A DNA stretch of 64,000 nt, taken from contig NZ_CP064873.1 in NCBI RefSeq assembly GCF_019056515.1, positions 620,001-684,000 on the forward strand. The letters are read 5' to 3'. The stretch comes from Microbacterium paraoxydans. Lineage in GTDB: Bacteria; Actinomycetota; Actinomycetes; Actinomycetales; Microbacteriaceae. Numbering within the stretch: the first letter of the stretch is position 1; every line of letters begins with the position of its first letter. Under the pieces are notes generated by a model that was not told the origin of the DNA, did not search any database, and saw nothing but the letters and a program-made list of their open reading frames with translations. Shown piece by piece: positions 1 to 10,917 of this stretch. The position numbers were made by a program, and so were the translations under genes.

Positions 1-652
1 GCTCGATGTCGCCGTTCGGCACGGTTACGGCTCGACCGAGGCGTTCGCCCGGGCGTTCCGCGCCGTGCACGGCATCGGGCCGGCGGACGCGCGTCGGCAC
101 GGGGGTCCTCTCCACACACAACCCACGCTCCGGTTCCGCCTGAGCGTCGAAGGGAGTACCCCGATGGATGTCACCATCACCCACCGTCCCGCGTTCGTCC
201 TCGCGGGCCATGCCGCGGAGGTCCCGCTGATCCACGTCGGCGTCAATCCGCACATCCAGGCGCACATCGCCGCCATCCCGCCCGAGGAGCACGCGCGCCT
301 CAAGGCCCTCGGGAACGAGGAGCCCGCAGGCATCCTCGCCGTGACCGCCGACATCGATCCGGATGCCCCGGAGGGGACGCCGCTGACGTACCTGCACGGG
401 GTGGCCGTGCGCGCCGACACCGCGGTTCCCGACGACCTCGACGCCCTGCGCGTGGCGGAGGGCACCTGGGCCGTGTTCGGCGCGAGCGGACCCTTCCCCG
501 AGACCCTGCAGAATCTGTGGGCGGCGACGGCGACCGAGTGGTTCCCGTCGAACCCGTGGCGGCTGCGGCCCGGGCCGTCGATCGTCCGCTACCGGGAATT
601 CACCGGCGACACGGCCTCCTGCGAGCTCTGGCTCCCCGTCGAGCAGAGCTGA
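1..652 (+). CDS. AraC-family transcriptional regulator, 5' truncated by window edge
   Basis: The reading frame is open from position 2, ahead of any start codon, so the gene begins outside the window. The first codons read HGYGSTEAFARAFRAVHG, the second helix-turn-helix of AraC/XylS DNA-binding domains. A linker leads into a GyrI-like effector-binding domain of about 150 residues (from MDVTITHRPAF to the end). AraC-HTH plus GyrI-like is the layout of Rob/SoxS-like multidrug sensors, so a ligand-responsive regulator is likely; the ligand cannot be read from the sequence. The next gene also encodes a GyrI-like domain, which suggests a shared sensing theme. Confidence 0.82.
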   Translation, partial: LDVAVRHGYGSTEAFARAFRAVHGIGPADARRHGGPLHTQPTLRFRLSVEGSTPMDVTITHRPAFVLAGHAAEVPLIHVGVNPHIQAHIAAIPPEEHARLKALGNEEPAGILAVTADIDPDAPEGTPLTYLHGVAVRADTAVPDDLDALRVAEGTWAVFGASGPFPETLQNLWAATATEWFPSNPWRLRPGPSIVRYREFTGDTASCELWLPVEQS

Positions 653-738
653 CCGCCCATCGGGTCGGGCCCCTGGGGCTCGACCCGATGTCGGTGTCCC
701 GTGGCACACTGACCGCACGACGTACCGAGAGGCGGGCC

Positions 739-1374
739 ATGACGGCGATCGATCCCAAGAAGACGCTCGACGCGTATCAGGCGAAGCGGGGCGCCTTCCG
801 TGTCCTCGAGGTGCCACCGCTGACCTATCTGATGGTCGACGGCGCCGGAGATCCGAACACCGCTCCGGCCTTCTTCGACGCGGTCGCGGCGCTCTACCCG
901 CTGGCGTACACCCTCAAGTTCGCCAGCCGGGCAGAGCTCGGCGTCGATCAGGTCGTGATGCCCCTGGAAGGCCTGTGGCATGCGCCCGACATGGCGTCGT
1001 TCACCACCCGGCGCGACAAGTCGACCTGGCTCTGGACGCTCATGATCATGGTGGGCGATCACGTCACTCCCGCCCTGTTCGACCGCGCGGTCGAGACGGT
1101 CGCGGCGAAGAGCGCGAAGAAGGAGGAAGAGCTTCCGGCGCTGGCCGCCGTCCGGCGGGAGGTCCTCGACGAGGGCCTCTGCGTGCAGACGTTGCACATC
1201 GGGCCGTTCGACGATGAAGGACCCGTGCTCGAGGAGCTGCACGAGCGCTTCGTCCCGGAGAACGGGTTGCAGATGCGCGGACGGCACCACGAGATCTACC
1301 TCAGCGACCGCCGTCGGACGGCTCCGGAGAAACTGCGCACCATCCTGCGGCAGCCCGTCGAACGGATCACCTGA
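739..1374 (+). CDS. GyrI-like small-molecule-binding domain protein
   Basis: A 211-residue protein with no DNA-binding domain. The pattern KKTLDAYQAKRGAFRVLEVPPLTYLMVDGAGDPN matches stand-alone GyrI-like proteins (PF06445 superfamily), which fold as a tandem SHS2 domain and bind or hydrolyse small hydrophobic or cationic compounds. I chose the ATG at 739, preceded by GAGAGGCGGGCC, over a longer upstream frame that overlaps the AraC gene and has no domain content. It lies 86 bases after the AraC/GyrI-like regulator and may act on the same ligand. Family assignment is good; the substrate is unknown. Confidence 0.8.
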   Translation: MTAIDPKKTLDAYQAKRGAFRVLEVPPLTYLMVDGAGDPNTAPAFFDAVAALYPLAYTLKFASRAELGVDQVVMPLEGLWHAPDMASFTTRRDKSTWLWTLMIMVGDHVTPALFDRAVETVAAKSAKKEEELPALAAVRREVLDEGLCVQTLHIGPFDDEGPVLEELHERFVPENGLQMRGRHHEIYLSDRRRTAPEKLRTILRQPVERIT

Positions 1375-4127
<2,753 letters not shown>

Positions 4128-4185
4128 CCGCGTTCGCCTCCCTCCTCGACGGGAATAGCATCCGCCGGCAGGCGTTGGCCCGAGC

Positions 4186-4827
4186 ATGACAACTCTCGGA
4201 ATCATCGGAGCAGGCAACATCGGCAGCCAGGTCGCGCGTGTGGCGGTGGCCAACGGCTATGACGTCGTGATCGCGAACTCGAGAGGGCCGGAGACCTTGG
4301 CCGATCTCGTCGCAGAGCTCGGGCCGCGCGCGAAGGCGGCGACGGCGGAGGAGGCGGCCGCCGCGGCCGACGTGGCCGTGGTGACGGTGCCGCTGCACGC
4401 GATCGATCAGCTTCCCGCCGCGCAGCTCGCCGGGAAGATCGTGCTGGACACGAACAACTACTACTTCGAGCGCGACGGGCACATCGAGGCCCTCGACAAG
4501 GGCGAGACCACCACGTCCGAGCTCGTGCAGGCGCAGCTCCCGGACTCGAAGATCGCCAAGGCGTTCAACCACATCTACGCCGCCGAGATCACCACCGACG
4601 GCACGCCGGCCGGTACGCCGAACCGTCGCGCGCTGGCCACGGCCGGGGACGACGCAGAGGCCGTGGCCTTCGTCACCCGCTTCTACGACGAGGCCGGTTT
4701 CGACACGGTCAACGTCGGCCCGCTCAGCGAGTCGTGGCGAGTCGAGCGTGACCGTCCGGCGTACGTCATCCGGCAGAACGCGGAAGAGCTGGCGGCGAAC
4801 GTCGCGCGGGCGAACCGTCTGCCCTGA
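4186..4827 (+). CDS. NAD(P)-binding F420-dependent oxidoreductase-like protein
   Basis: A 213-residue single-domain Rossmann protein with dinucleotide motif GIIGAGNIGSQVARVAVANG at its N-terminus and the F420_oxidored (PF03807) pattern of short reductases. VVTVPLHAIDQLP followed by a DTNNYY stretch is usual for NADPH-dependent F420 reductase-like enzymes. It is soluble and stands alone; the 58-base gap after sufU has no clear terminator. Whether it uses F420 or another acceptor cannot be told from the sequence. The ATG at 4186 begins directly at the Rossmann strand. Confidence 0.82.
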   Translation: MTTLGIIGAGNIGSQVARVAVANGYDVVIANSRGPETLADLVAELGPRAKAATAEEAAAAADVAVVTVPLHAIDQLPAAQLAGKIVLDTNNYYFERDGHIEALDKGETTTSELVQAQLPDSKIAKAFNHIYAAEITTDGTPAGTPNRRALATAGDDAEAVAFVTRFYDEAGFDTVNVGPLSESWRVERDRPAYVIRQNAEELAANVARANRLP

Positions 4828-4847
4828 CGCGGCGCGCGCCCCGGTCT

Positions 4848-4889
4848 GGGATACCAAACTTGGCCAATCCCGGGCCGGGGTGCGACAAT
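4848..4889 (+). promoter_or_regulatory. Putative promoter and self-operator of the GntR gene
   Basis: A core inverted repeat CCAAACTTGG (4854-4863) lies in ATACCAAACTTGGCCA, close to the ATACCAA-N2-TTGGTAT layout of FadR/VanR-type GntR operators. TTGGCC (4860-4865) and GACAAT (4884-4889) are 18 bases apart and suit a -35 and -10 for near-leaderless transcription of the ATG at 4896. The operator would overlap the -35, which suggests autorepression. Pattern-based only. Confidence 0.5.
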
Positions 4890-4895
4890 GCCCGG

Positions 4896-5555
4896 ATGGC
4901 GGGGGCTGTGGGGGTAAGCGGGGAACTCGAGTCGGTCAGGGTCACGAGGATCCTCCGGGATGACATCGTGCTGGGTCGGCGCGCGCCCGGTTCCCGGCTC
5001 GTGGAGCGGGATATCGCCGCCGAGCTGAATGTGTCCCGACTCCCGGTGCGGGAAGCCATCCGCACGCTGGTCGCGGAGGGCGTGGTCGTCGCACGGCCCC
5101 GGACGTGGGCCGTGGTGCGGGAGTTCACCCATGACGACATCCGCAACTTCGCGGAGGTGCGCGAGGCGATCGAGACCCTCATCTTCGTGTTCGCGGCCGA
5201 GCGCCACGACGCGAAAGGGCTCGCCCGGCTGCGCGAGGCGTACGAGCGCGAAGTCGCCGCGGCCCGGGCCGGCGACGCGGAGACCGCCCGGACGGCGGCC
5301 GCGGCGTTCCATGAGATCGCCGTCGACCTGGCGGGCAACGAGATGCTCGGCGAGCTCATCGCCGTGTTCCTGACGCGCCTGCGCTGGCTGTTCGGACAGC
5401 ACGACGATCTGGAGGCGATGGCGGAGGAGCACCGCGTCATCCTCGAGGCCGTCCGCGCGCGCGATGTCGAGGCGCTGCGACGGATCGTGCCCGCGCACCT
5501 GGCGAGCGGGCACTCCGCGGCCGAACGGCGGCTGGCGCAGACGGCGACCACCTGA
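4896..5555 (+). CDS. GntR-family (FadR/VanR-type) transcriptional regulator
   Basis: A 219-residue protein with an N-terminal winged HTH (ERDIAAELNVSRLPVREAIR, residues about 45-64) and an all-helical FCD ligand-binding domain containing EVREAIETLIFVFAA and a late FHEI/EEHRVILEAV region, which normally supplies metal-binding histidines. The ATG at 4896 is preferred over the TTG at 4860 because the TTG falls in the putative -35 and operator. The regulated genes are not obvious; the flanking reductase and the gene itself are candidates. Confidence 0.85.
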   Translation: MAGAVGVSGELESVRVTRILRDDIVLGRRAPGSRLVERDIAAELNVSRLPVREAIRTLVAEGVVVARPRTWAVVREFTHDDIRNFAEVREAIETLIFVFAAERHDAKGLARLREAYEREVAAARAGDAETARTAAAAFHEIAVDLAGNEMLGELIAVFLTRLRWLFGQHDDLEAMAEEHRVILEAVRARDVEALRRIVPAHLASGHSAAERRLAQTATT

Positions 5556-5655
5556 GCCGTCCGTCGGGAGAACGACCCCCGGACGCGCCGCGAGCGGTTG
5601 TATCCTTGTCCGGTCGGAGTCGGTCCGGTCTGTTCGCGCTGTCCTGGGGAGCGAG

Positions 5656-5901
5656 ATGCGAAGTCTTGCTGTCGTCGTCGGGGGGATCCTCCTGCTCGGA
5701 GGTGCTGCGCTCCTGGTGGTGGCCGATCAGGAGCGCGCCGCCGGTGTCGCCGCCGTGAAGGCGGAGATCGCGCGGATCGAGCAGGTGCTCGCGGAGTCGC
5801 AGGCCGAGAACCTCGAACTGGCGGAGCGTCTCACCGCTCTGCGATCGCGCATCGCGGAGCAGGACGCCGAGCTGAACGACACGACGGGCTTCCTGCCGTG
5901 A
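5656..5901 (+). CDS. Small membrane-anchored coiled-coil protein
   Basis: An 81-residue protein with one N-terminal hydrophobic segment (SLAVVVGGILLLGGAALLVV, residues 3-22) followed by a charged heptad-rich helix rich in E, A, L and Q up to the C-terminus. The ATG at 5656 sits just behind GGGGAGCG. It overlaps the next gene by four bases (GTGA), and the partner has the same anchor-plus-coiled-coil start, so the two probably form a membrane complex. No family recognised. Confidence 0.68.
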   Translation: MRSLAVVVGGILLLGGAALLVVADQERAAGVAAVKAEIARIEQVLAESQAENLELAERLTALRSRIAEQDAELNDTTGFLP

Positions 5902-6760
5902 GGCGCCGGGTGCTCGCGGTGACGGTGTCGGCGGCCGTGCTCGTCGCGGCGGCTGCCGTCGCACGATCCGACGCACTGGACCAGGAGCGCGCCGAGGCGG
6001 TGGCCGAGCTCTCCGTGCTGGCCGACCAGTCCTACGACGCCGCACAGCGCACCGACCACCTGTCCGGCGCTGTGGCGCAGGCCGAGCAGGACGCGGAGGA
6101 TCGGGCTGCCGTGCTGGCGGTACGGCCGGCATTCCTGGAGGAGCTCTCGACGCTGGCCGCCGTCCTCCAGGGTGCGGACGGCAAGGTCGACACGGCGGCA
6201 CACCTCGCGTCCGCCCGGTCCGCCCAGGAGACCGTGCGCGCCGAGCGCCATGACCCGGACACCGTGGTCGCGGCGACCGCGACGGTGGAGGCGCTCACGC
6301 AGAAGGTCGGCACCGAGGTCGCCGGATGGCAGGCGTCGCAGAGTGCCGGCCCCGGCGGGCCCGCATGGACGTCGAGCGGGCCGGACGGCTACGCGCGGGT
6401 GCGCGCCGCCCTCGACAGGGTCGGCGGCGGGGGCGTGGGGCTGTACGAGTCGTCGTCGTGCGCGGGCGGCACGGCACCGGCCTGTGCCAACAGCAACGGC
6501 TACATCAAGTACCGCGCCGACATCACCGGGTGGAGTGACGGACGCCTGAACTGGGCGATGGCGCATGAGCTGGCCCACATCTATCAGTTCCGCGTCTGGG
6601 GCTCCCTCACCTCCTCGGGCGCGTACGGGGCGATGTTCGGTGGCGACCCGGAGTTCCTCGCCAACTGCATGGCCGTGGTCCGCGGCTTCCCGGGGCGGTG
6701 GGCTGCTCCGGCGAGCAGCAGGCCTGGGCCTCGGGGATCTGGGTCGGCGTCGTCGGCTGA
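5898..6760 (+). pseudogene. Membrane-anchored HELAH-motif protein with a -1 base frameshift
   Basis: The GTG start at 5898 opens a hydrophobic anchor (LAVTVSAAVLVAAAAVA), a long helical region, then a globular domain with MAHELAHIYQ (H223-E-L-A-H227), which resembles a zinc-peptidase HExxH site, and FLANCMAVVRG. In this frame the sequence becomes low-complexity after GFPGRW and would run into the next gene. Shifting frame near 6699-6702 gives W-GCSGEQQAWASGIWVGVVG and a TGA at 6758-6760, a far more protein-like C-terminus with a cysteine pairing the upstream ones. One G appears to be missing from a G-run, so this is a recent mutation or a sequencing error. Function unknown; a catalytic role is not shown. 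Confidence 0.7.
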
Positions 6761-6866
6761 GCCGCAGTACGACGCGATGTCGGAGGCCTCCGGCATCCTG
6801 ATCGGAGCCGTTCCGGCCGAGACTGCGCGGCATCGATACGGGTACGCTCGAGAGAAGGAGGTGCGG

Positions 6867-7451
6867 GTGGGACGGACTGCGGATGCCATCGCCGAAGGTG
6901 TCGCGATCGCGACGGCCGCTGCGCGCCTCGCCGTGAAGAATCACATCCTCATCGGCACCATCGCGGAGGACGGCGTCTTCGACCTCGACAAGTACGTCGA
7001 GGATGCGAGGGCTGCCCTCGGGGCGATGGCCGAGGAGTCGGAGGAGGCCGCCGCCACGGTCACCGCCCTGCGCAAGCGCGCCCGCGGCCGGCATTCCGAT
7101 CCGGTCGGCACGCACGACTACCGTGACCGCGATGTGCGCAATCTCCGGCGGCGGGCCAAGCAGTCGCTCGGCGTCGCGCAGCGTCTGCGCGAGATGATGG
7201 ACGACCGTGCCCGGCTGGAGAGCATCGTCGAGGAGGCGCGCGCGGCGGCCTGGGCCGACGTGCGGCACAACCTCGACCGCCGGCTGCGCGTCGAGGGCAT
7301 GCGACCGGATCAAGACCCGGACTACGCGCGCATGCGGGAGGCACGCATGCAGGCTCTGCGCCTTGTCGATCTCCAGGCGCTCTCGTCGCAGCAGCGGGCC
7401 AAGGAGAAACGGCGGAAGAAGCAGGAGAAGGCGGCCGCGAAGGGGGAGTGA
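6867..7451 (+). CDS. Cytoplasmic helical protein often labelled asparagine synthase in actinobacteria
   Basis: A 194-residue, mostly helical, highly charged protein starting MGRTADAIAEGVAIATAAARL and ending in a lysine-rich tail (KEKRRKKQEKAAAKGE). I chose the GTG at 6867 because AGAAGGAG (6853-6860) lies at ideal distance; the frame is open further upstream only because of the frameshift in the previous gene. Homologues in Microbacteriaceae are frequently annotated asparagine synthase, but no ATP-pyrophosphatase or glutaminase motif is visible, so that name is not supported. Function unknown. Confidence 0.75.
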   Translation: MGRTADAIAEGVAIATAAARLAVKNHILIGTIAEDGVFDLDKYVEDARAALGAMAEESEEAAATVTALRKRARGRHSDPVGTHDYRDRDVRNLRRRAKQSLGVAQRLREMMDDRARLESIVEEARAAAWADVRHNLDRRLRVEGMRPDQDPDYARMREARMQALRLVDLQALSSQQRAKEKRRKKQEKAAAKGE

Positions 7452-7528
7452 GGCCTCGTTTCGCTTTCCGGTCTCGTCTGTTGTAGGCTGGTCGTCGGCC
7501 CGCTGAGCGGTAAAGCACCGCGGGTCCT

Positions 7529-7601
7529 GCGCCTCTAGCTCAATGGATAGAGCATCTGACTACGGATCAGAAGGTTGGGGGTTCGAGTCCCTCGAGGCGC
7601 A
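7529..7601 (+). tRNA. tRNA-Arg (anticodon ACG)
   Basis: The acceptor stem GCGCCTC (7529-7535) pairs with GAGGCGC (7594-7600), with discriminator A at 7601. The D-arm AGCTCAATGGATAGAGC, the anticodon stem TCTGA/TCAGA with loop CTACGGA (7560-7566) and the T-arm GGGTTCGAGTCCC are all present. The anticodon is 7562-7564 (ACG), read as ICG for CGU/CGC/CGA arginine codons. CCA is not encoded. A strong hairpin follows. Confidence 0.97.
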
Positions 7602-7620
7602 CACTGTGTTGAGACAGTAC

Positions 7621-7654
7621 GAGAACCCCCGTCGCGGAAGCGGCGGGGGTTCTC
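7621..7654 (+). terminator. Terminator hairpin after tRNA-Arg
   Basis: GAGAACCCCCGTCGC (7621-7635) and GCGGCGGGGGTTCTC (7640-7654) form a 15-bp stem with one G-T pair and a GGAA loop. There is no long T-run, as is common in actinobacteria. It also separates the tRNA from the convergent lysR gene. Confidence 0.8.
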
Positions 7655-7678
7655 GCTGTTCCGGGGCGAGTGCTCCGG

Positions 7679-8614
7679 TCAGAGCAGGCTGGTGATCGCC
7701 GGGTCGCGCTCGGCGAGGTCGGCCGCCGTGGCCATGATGGCGGTGCGCATCGCGGCCACCGCGACCGCGGGGGTGACGTCGGAGCGATGGGCGAGACTGA
7801 TCGTCCGCGACATCGCCGGGTGGGCGAGGCGCGCCGACCGCAGCGCCGGGCGTTCGTAGAGCACCATCGCCGGGACCACTGCGACCCCGACGCCTCGTTC
7901 GACGAAGCGGAGCACCGCATCCATCTCCGCACCCTCCAGCGCGAGGGTCGGGGTGAGGTCGGCGGCGCGGAAAGCGGCGTCCATCGCGGCCCGCAGCTCA
8001 TAACTCTCGTCGAACTGGATGAGCGGGAGGGTGGCGAGGTGCGCGAGGCTCACGGACGGGCCGTGGGTGACCGGAGGTGCGGCCGCCGATGAGATCACCA
8101 CGAGCTCCTCGGCGAGGAGCGGAACGTGCGTGAGGCTGACCCCCGCGGGCACCGGTCCCTCGGACTGGGTGACGAGGGCGATGTCGACCGCCCCGACCGC
8201 GAGCTGCTCGACGAGCAGCCTTGAGCCGCCCTCGGTGAGGTGCAGATCGATGCCGGGGTGGGTGGCATGGAACGAGCTGAGGGCCTCCGCCACGAGGCTG
8301 ATGCAGAGCGTGGGTGGGGCGCCCAGGCGCACGCGGCCGCGGCGGAGTCCGGCGAGTTCGGCCACCTCGTCGCGGATGGCGTCGGCCTCGGCGAGCATGC
8401 GCTGCGCATGGGGGAGGACCGTCTCGCCGGCGGCCGTCAAGGCGATGTGACCGCGCGCGCGATGGAACAGCTCGGCGCCGAGTTCCCTCTCGAGGGTCGA
8501 GATCTGACGGCTCAGCGAGGGCTGCGCGAGGTGGAGGTGCTCGGACGCGCGGGTGAAATGGCCGAGGCGGGCGACTTCGACGAACCCGCGGAGCTGCTCG
8601 AGGTTCATATCCAT
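7679..8614 (-). CDS. LysR-family transcriptional regulator
   Basis: A 311-residue protein with N-terminal winged HTH (LEQLRGFVEVARLGHFTRAS, then AQPSLSRQISTLERELG) followed by a periplasmic-binding-protein-like effector domain in two subdomains. It is divergent from the flavoprotein gene at 8686 with a 71-base shared promoter region containing ACTATGCATTGGAG, a plausible T-N11-A site. By the usual LysR arrangement it should control the adjacent flavoprotein. The start could be M1 (8614) or M3 (8608). Confidence 0.93.
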   Translation of the reverse strand: MDMNLEQLRGFVEVARLGHFTRASEHLHLAQPSLSRQISTLERELGAELFHRARGHIALTAAGETVLPHAQRMLAEADAIRDEVAELAGLRRGRVRLGAPPTLCISLVAEALSSFHATHPGIDLHLTEGGSRLLVEQLAVGAVDIALVTQSEGPVPAGVSLTHVPLLAEELVVISSAAAPPVTHGPSVSLAHLATLPLIQFDESYELRAAMDAAFRAADLTPTLALEGAEMDAVLRFVERGVGVAVVPAMVLYERPALRSARLAHPAMSRTISLAHRSDVTPAVAVAAMRTAIMATAADLAERDPAITSLL

Positions 8615-8685
8615 AGCGTACCCGCATGGTTTCCAGACGAACTATGCATTGGAGTTATTAGGATCGCCTAACTAGCGTCGAGAGC

Positions 8686-10416
8686 ATGAATGCACCCGAA
8701 CGACAGATCTCCACCACGGTCCTCGTGATCGGCACCGGAGGCTCCGGGCTCCGCGCCGCGATCGAGGTCGCCGAGCACGGCGTCGACGTGCTCGCCGTCG
8801 GCAAACGCCCCCGGCAGGACGCCCACACGTCGCTCGCGGCGGGCGGCATCAACGCCGCTCTCGGCACGATGGATGCCGAGGACAGCTGGCAGCAGCACGC
8901 GGCGGACACGATCAAGGAGAGCTACCTCCTCGCCAACCCCCACACCGTCCAGATCGTCACCCAGGGTGCCGAACGCGGTATCCGCGACCTCGAGCGCTGG
9001 GGCATGGACTTCGCCCGCGAAGGGGACGGCCGCATCTCGCAGCGCTTCTTCGGCGCGCACACGTACCGCCGCACGGCCTTCGCCGGCGACTACACGGGCC
9101 TCGAGATCCAGCGGACGCTGGTCGCCCGCGCGGAGCAGCTCGACGTCCCCATCCTCGACAACGTCTACATCACACGTCTGCTCGTGCGCGACAACGTCGT
9201 CTTCGGCGCCTATGGCTTCGACCAGGCGGACGGCACGCGCTACCTCATCCATGCGGACGCCGTGATCCTCGCCGCCGGCGGACACAACCGCATCTGGCGC
9301 CGCACGTCGTCGCGCCGCGACGAGAACACCGGAGACTCCTTCCGGCTCGCCGTCGAGGCGGGGGCGCGACTTCGCGATCCGGAGCTGGTGCAGTTCCATC
9401 CGTCCGGCATCATCGAGCCCGAGAACGCCGCCGGCACGCTCATCTCCGAGGCCGCGCGCGGGGAGGGCGGCATCCTCCGCAACGCACTCGGCGAGCGGTT
9501 CATGGCGAAGTATGACCCCGAGCGGATGGAGCTGTCGACGCGGGACCGGGTCGCGCTCGCCGCCTACACCGAGATCCAGGAAGGGCGCGGCACCGCGAAC
9601 GGCGGCGTCTGGCTCGACGTGTCGCACCTGCCCCGCGAGACCATCATGACGCGGCTTCCGCGCGTCTATCAGACGATGATGGAGCTGCAGATGCTCGACA
9701 TCACGGCGGAGCCGATCGAGATCGCGCCGACCGCGCACTACTCGATGGGCGGCGTGTGGGTGCGGCCGGACGACCACCGGACCGACGTCGACGGGCTGTA
9801 CGCGATCGGGGAGGCGTCGAGCGGACTCCACGGCGCGAACCGTCTCGGGGGCAACTCCCTCATCGAGCTGCTCGTCTACGGCCGGATCGTCGGTCAGGCC
9901 GCGATGGCCCACGCCGCGGGACTCGACGCCCAGCGCCGGTCGGCCGATGCGGTCGCCGCCGCCCGTGCCGAGATCGACGACCTCCTCGCCGCGGAGGGGC
10001 GCGAGAACGTGCGGGCTCTGCAGCGCGCGATCCGCAACCTCATGACGGAGTACGCCGGTGTGGTGCGGTCGGAGGACGGGCTGAACGCCGGCCTCGCCGA
10101 CCTCGACATGATCGAGGGGCGGATGGAGGACATCGGCATCCACCCGGACATCGCCGGGTTCCAGGACCTCGCGCACGCGTTCGACCTCAAGGCCTCCGCG
10201 CTCGCCGCCCGAGCCACGCTGGAGGCGGCGCGGGAGCGGCGGGAGACCCGCGGATGCCACAACCGCAGCGACTTCCCGGACACCGATCCCACGCTGCAGG
10301 TGAACCTCGTCTGGTCGCCGACCGCCGGCGTGACCCGCGAGGAGATCCCCGCGATTCCCGACGAGATCGCCGAGCTCATGCGCGACGTCGACACGACCGG
10401 CAAGCTCGTCGAGTAG
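8686..10416 (+). CDS. Fumarate reductase/succinate dehydrogenase/L-aspartate-oxidase family flavoprotein
   Basis: A 576-residue flavoprotein with FAD Rossmann motif VIGTGGSGLRAAIEVAEHG near residue 14. It has the family's substrate-site segments: SLAAGGINAAL, QFHPSG, a catalytic-arginine-type segment SEAARGEGG, the FAD motif AIGEASSGLHGANRLGGNSL, and the C-terminal helical domain. No iron-sulfur or membrane-anchor subunit lies next to it, so it is an orphan and not a standard SdhA. A soluble dicarboxylate or aspartate oxidase-like role is possible. The divergent LysR gene probably regulates it. Confidence 0.85.
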   Translation: MNAPERQISTTVLVIGTGGSGLRAAIEVAEHGVDVLAVGKRPRQDAHTSLAAGGINAALGTMDAEDSWQQHAADTIKESYLLANPHTVQIVTQGAERGIRDLERWGMDFAREGDGRISQRFFGAHTYRRTAFAGDYTGLEIQRTLVARAEQLDVPILDNVYITRLLVRDNVVFGAYGFDQADGTRYLIHADAVILAAGGHNRIWRRTSSRRDENTGDSFRLAVEAGARLRDPELVQFHPSGIIEPENAAGTLISEAARGEGGILRNALGERFMAKYDPERMELSTRDRVALAAYTEIQEGRGTANGGVWLDVSHLPRETIMTRLPRVYQTMMELQMLDITAEPIEIAPTAHYSMGGVWVRPDDHRTDVDGLYAIGEASSGLHGANRLGGNSLIELLVYGRIVGQAAMAHAAGLDAQRRSADAVAAARAEIDDLLAAEGRENVRALQRAIRNLMTEYAGVVRSEDGLNAGLADLDMIEGRMEDIGIHPDIAGFQDLAHAFDLKASALAARATLEAARERRETRGCHNRSDFPDTDPTLQVNLVWSPTAGVTREEIPAIPDEIAELMRDVDTTGKLVE

Positions 10417-10418
10417 TT

Positions 10419-10502
10419 CCCCGAGACCCCGGTTTCGCGTCGAGACCCCGCCCTGCACGCATCAGCAGGGCGGGGTCTCGACGATAGTGCGGGGTCTCGG
10501 GG
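10419..10502 (+). terminator. Nested double hairpin between convergent genes
   Basis: The inner stem CGAGACCCCGCCCTGC (10441-10456) pairs perfectly with 10465-10480 around an eight-base loop. An outer pair, CCCCGAGACCCCG (10419-10431) and 10490-10502, encloses it. Lying between the convergent flavoprotein gene and the minus-strand small ORF, it can act as a bidirectional terminator. The repeated CGAGACCCC unit may belong to a dispersed repeat. Confidence 0.75.
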
Positions 10503-10508
10503 CGGGAG

Positions 10509-10781
10509 TCAGTCGACGCCGAGGCCGACGGCCTCGTGGTCAGGCTCCGGGTCGTCGCGCTTCGGGGCCTTCGGCTCCTCGCCCGGGGCCTTCTCGGTGC
10601 TGGGCTCCTCCAGCTCCTCGGTGCTCGGGACCTCGGCCGGGTCCGCGTCCTCGGGGGAGTCCGCCTGCTCCGGCGTCGTCGCCTCGCCCTCCGTGGTGTC
10701 GGAGGCCGGGGTCGGGGTGGGGGTCTGCGCCTCGGGCGAGAGCTCGTCGTTCGCGGTCGGTTCGGGAGTGCTGTCGGTCAT
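10509..10781 (-). CDS. Small acidic disordered protein
   Basis: A 90-residue protein made mostly of T, P, E, D, A and S with no hydrophobic core, so probably intrinsically disordered. A ribosome-binding stretch AAAGGGACG precedes the ATG at 10781 on the minus strand, which supports real translation. No family recognised. Low-complexity high-GC sequence can produce spurious ORFs, so confidence is moderate. Confidence 0.55.
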   Translation of the reverse strand: MTDSTPEPTANDELSPEAQTPTPTPASDTTEGEATTPEQADSPEDADPAEVPSTEELEEPSTEKAPGEEPKAPKRDDPEPDHEAVGLGVD

Positions 10782-10917
10782 GATCGTCCCTTTCTGCGAT
10801 GTCGTGCCCTCAGCCTGCCTCCGATTCTCCGGGAGATGAAGGGCCTTGACGCGGACCCGCCGGCCGCGCGGTTAATCGCGGTGAACCGGAATCCCGAACT
10901 CGGCGTAGCCTGGAGGG

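Noticed and set aside
5898..7451. One continuous open frame covering the HELAH protein and the helical protein
   Set aside because: The middle is low-complexity and out of phase with a sensible C-terminus, and the second part has its own ribosome-binding site and start. It is better explained by a one-base deletion.
8668..10458. Long minus-strand open frame of 596 codons opposite the flavoprotein gene
   Set aside because: High-GC codon usage leaves the antisense frame open. It has no family pattern and lies wholly over a well-supported gene.
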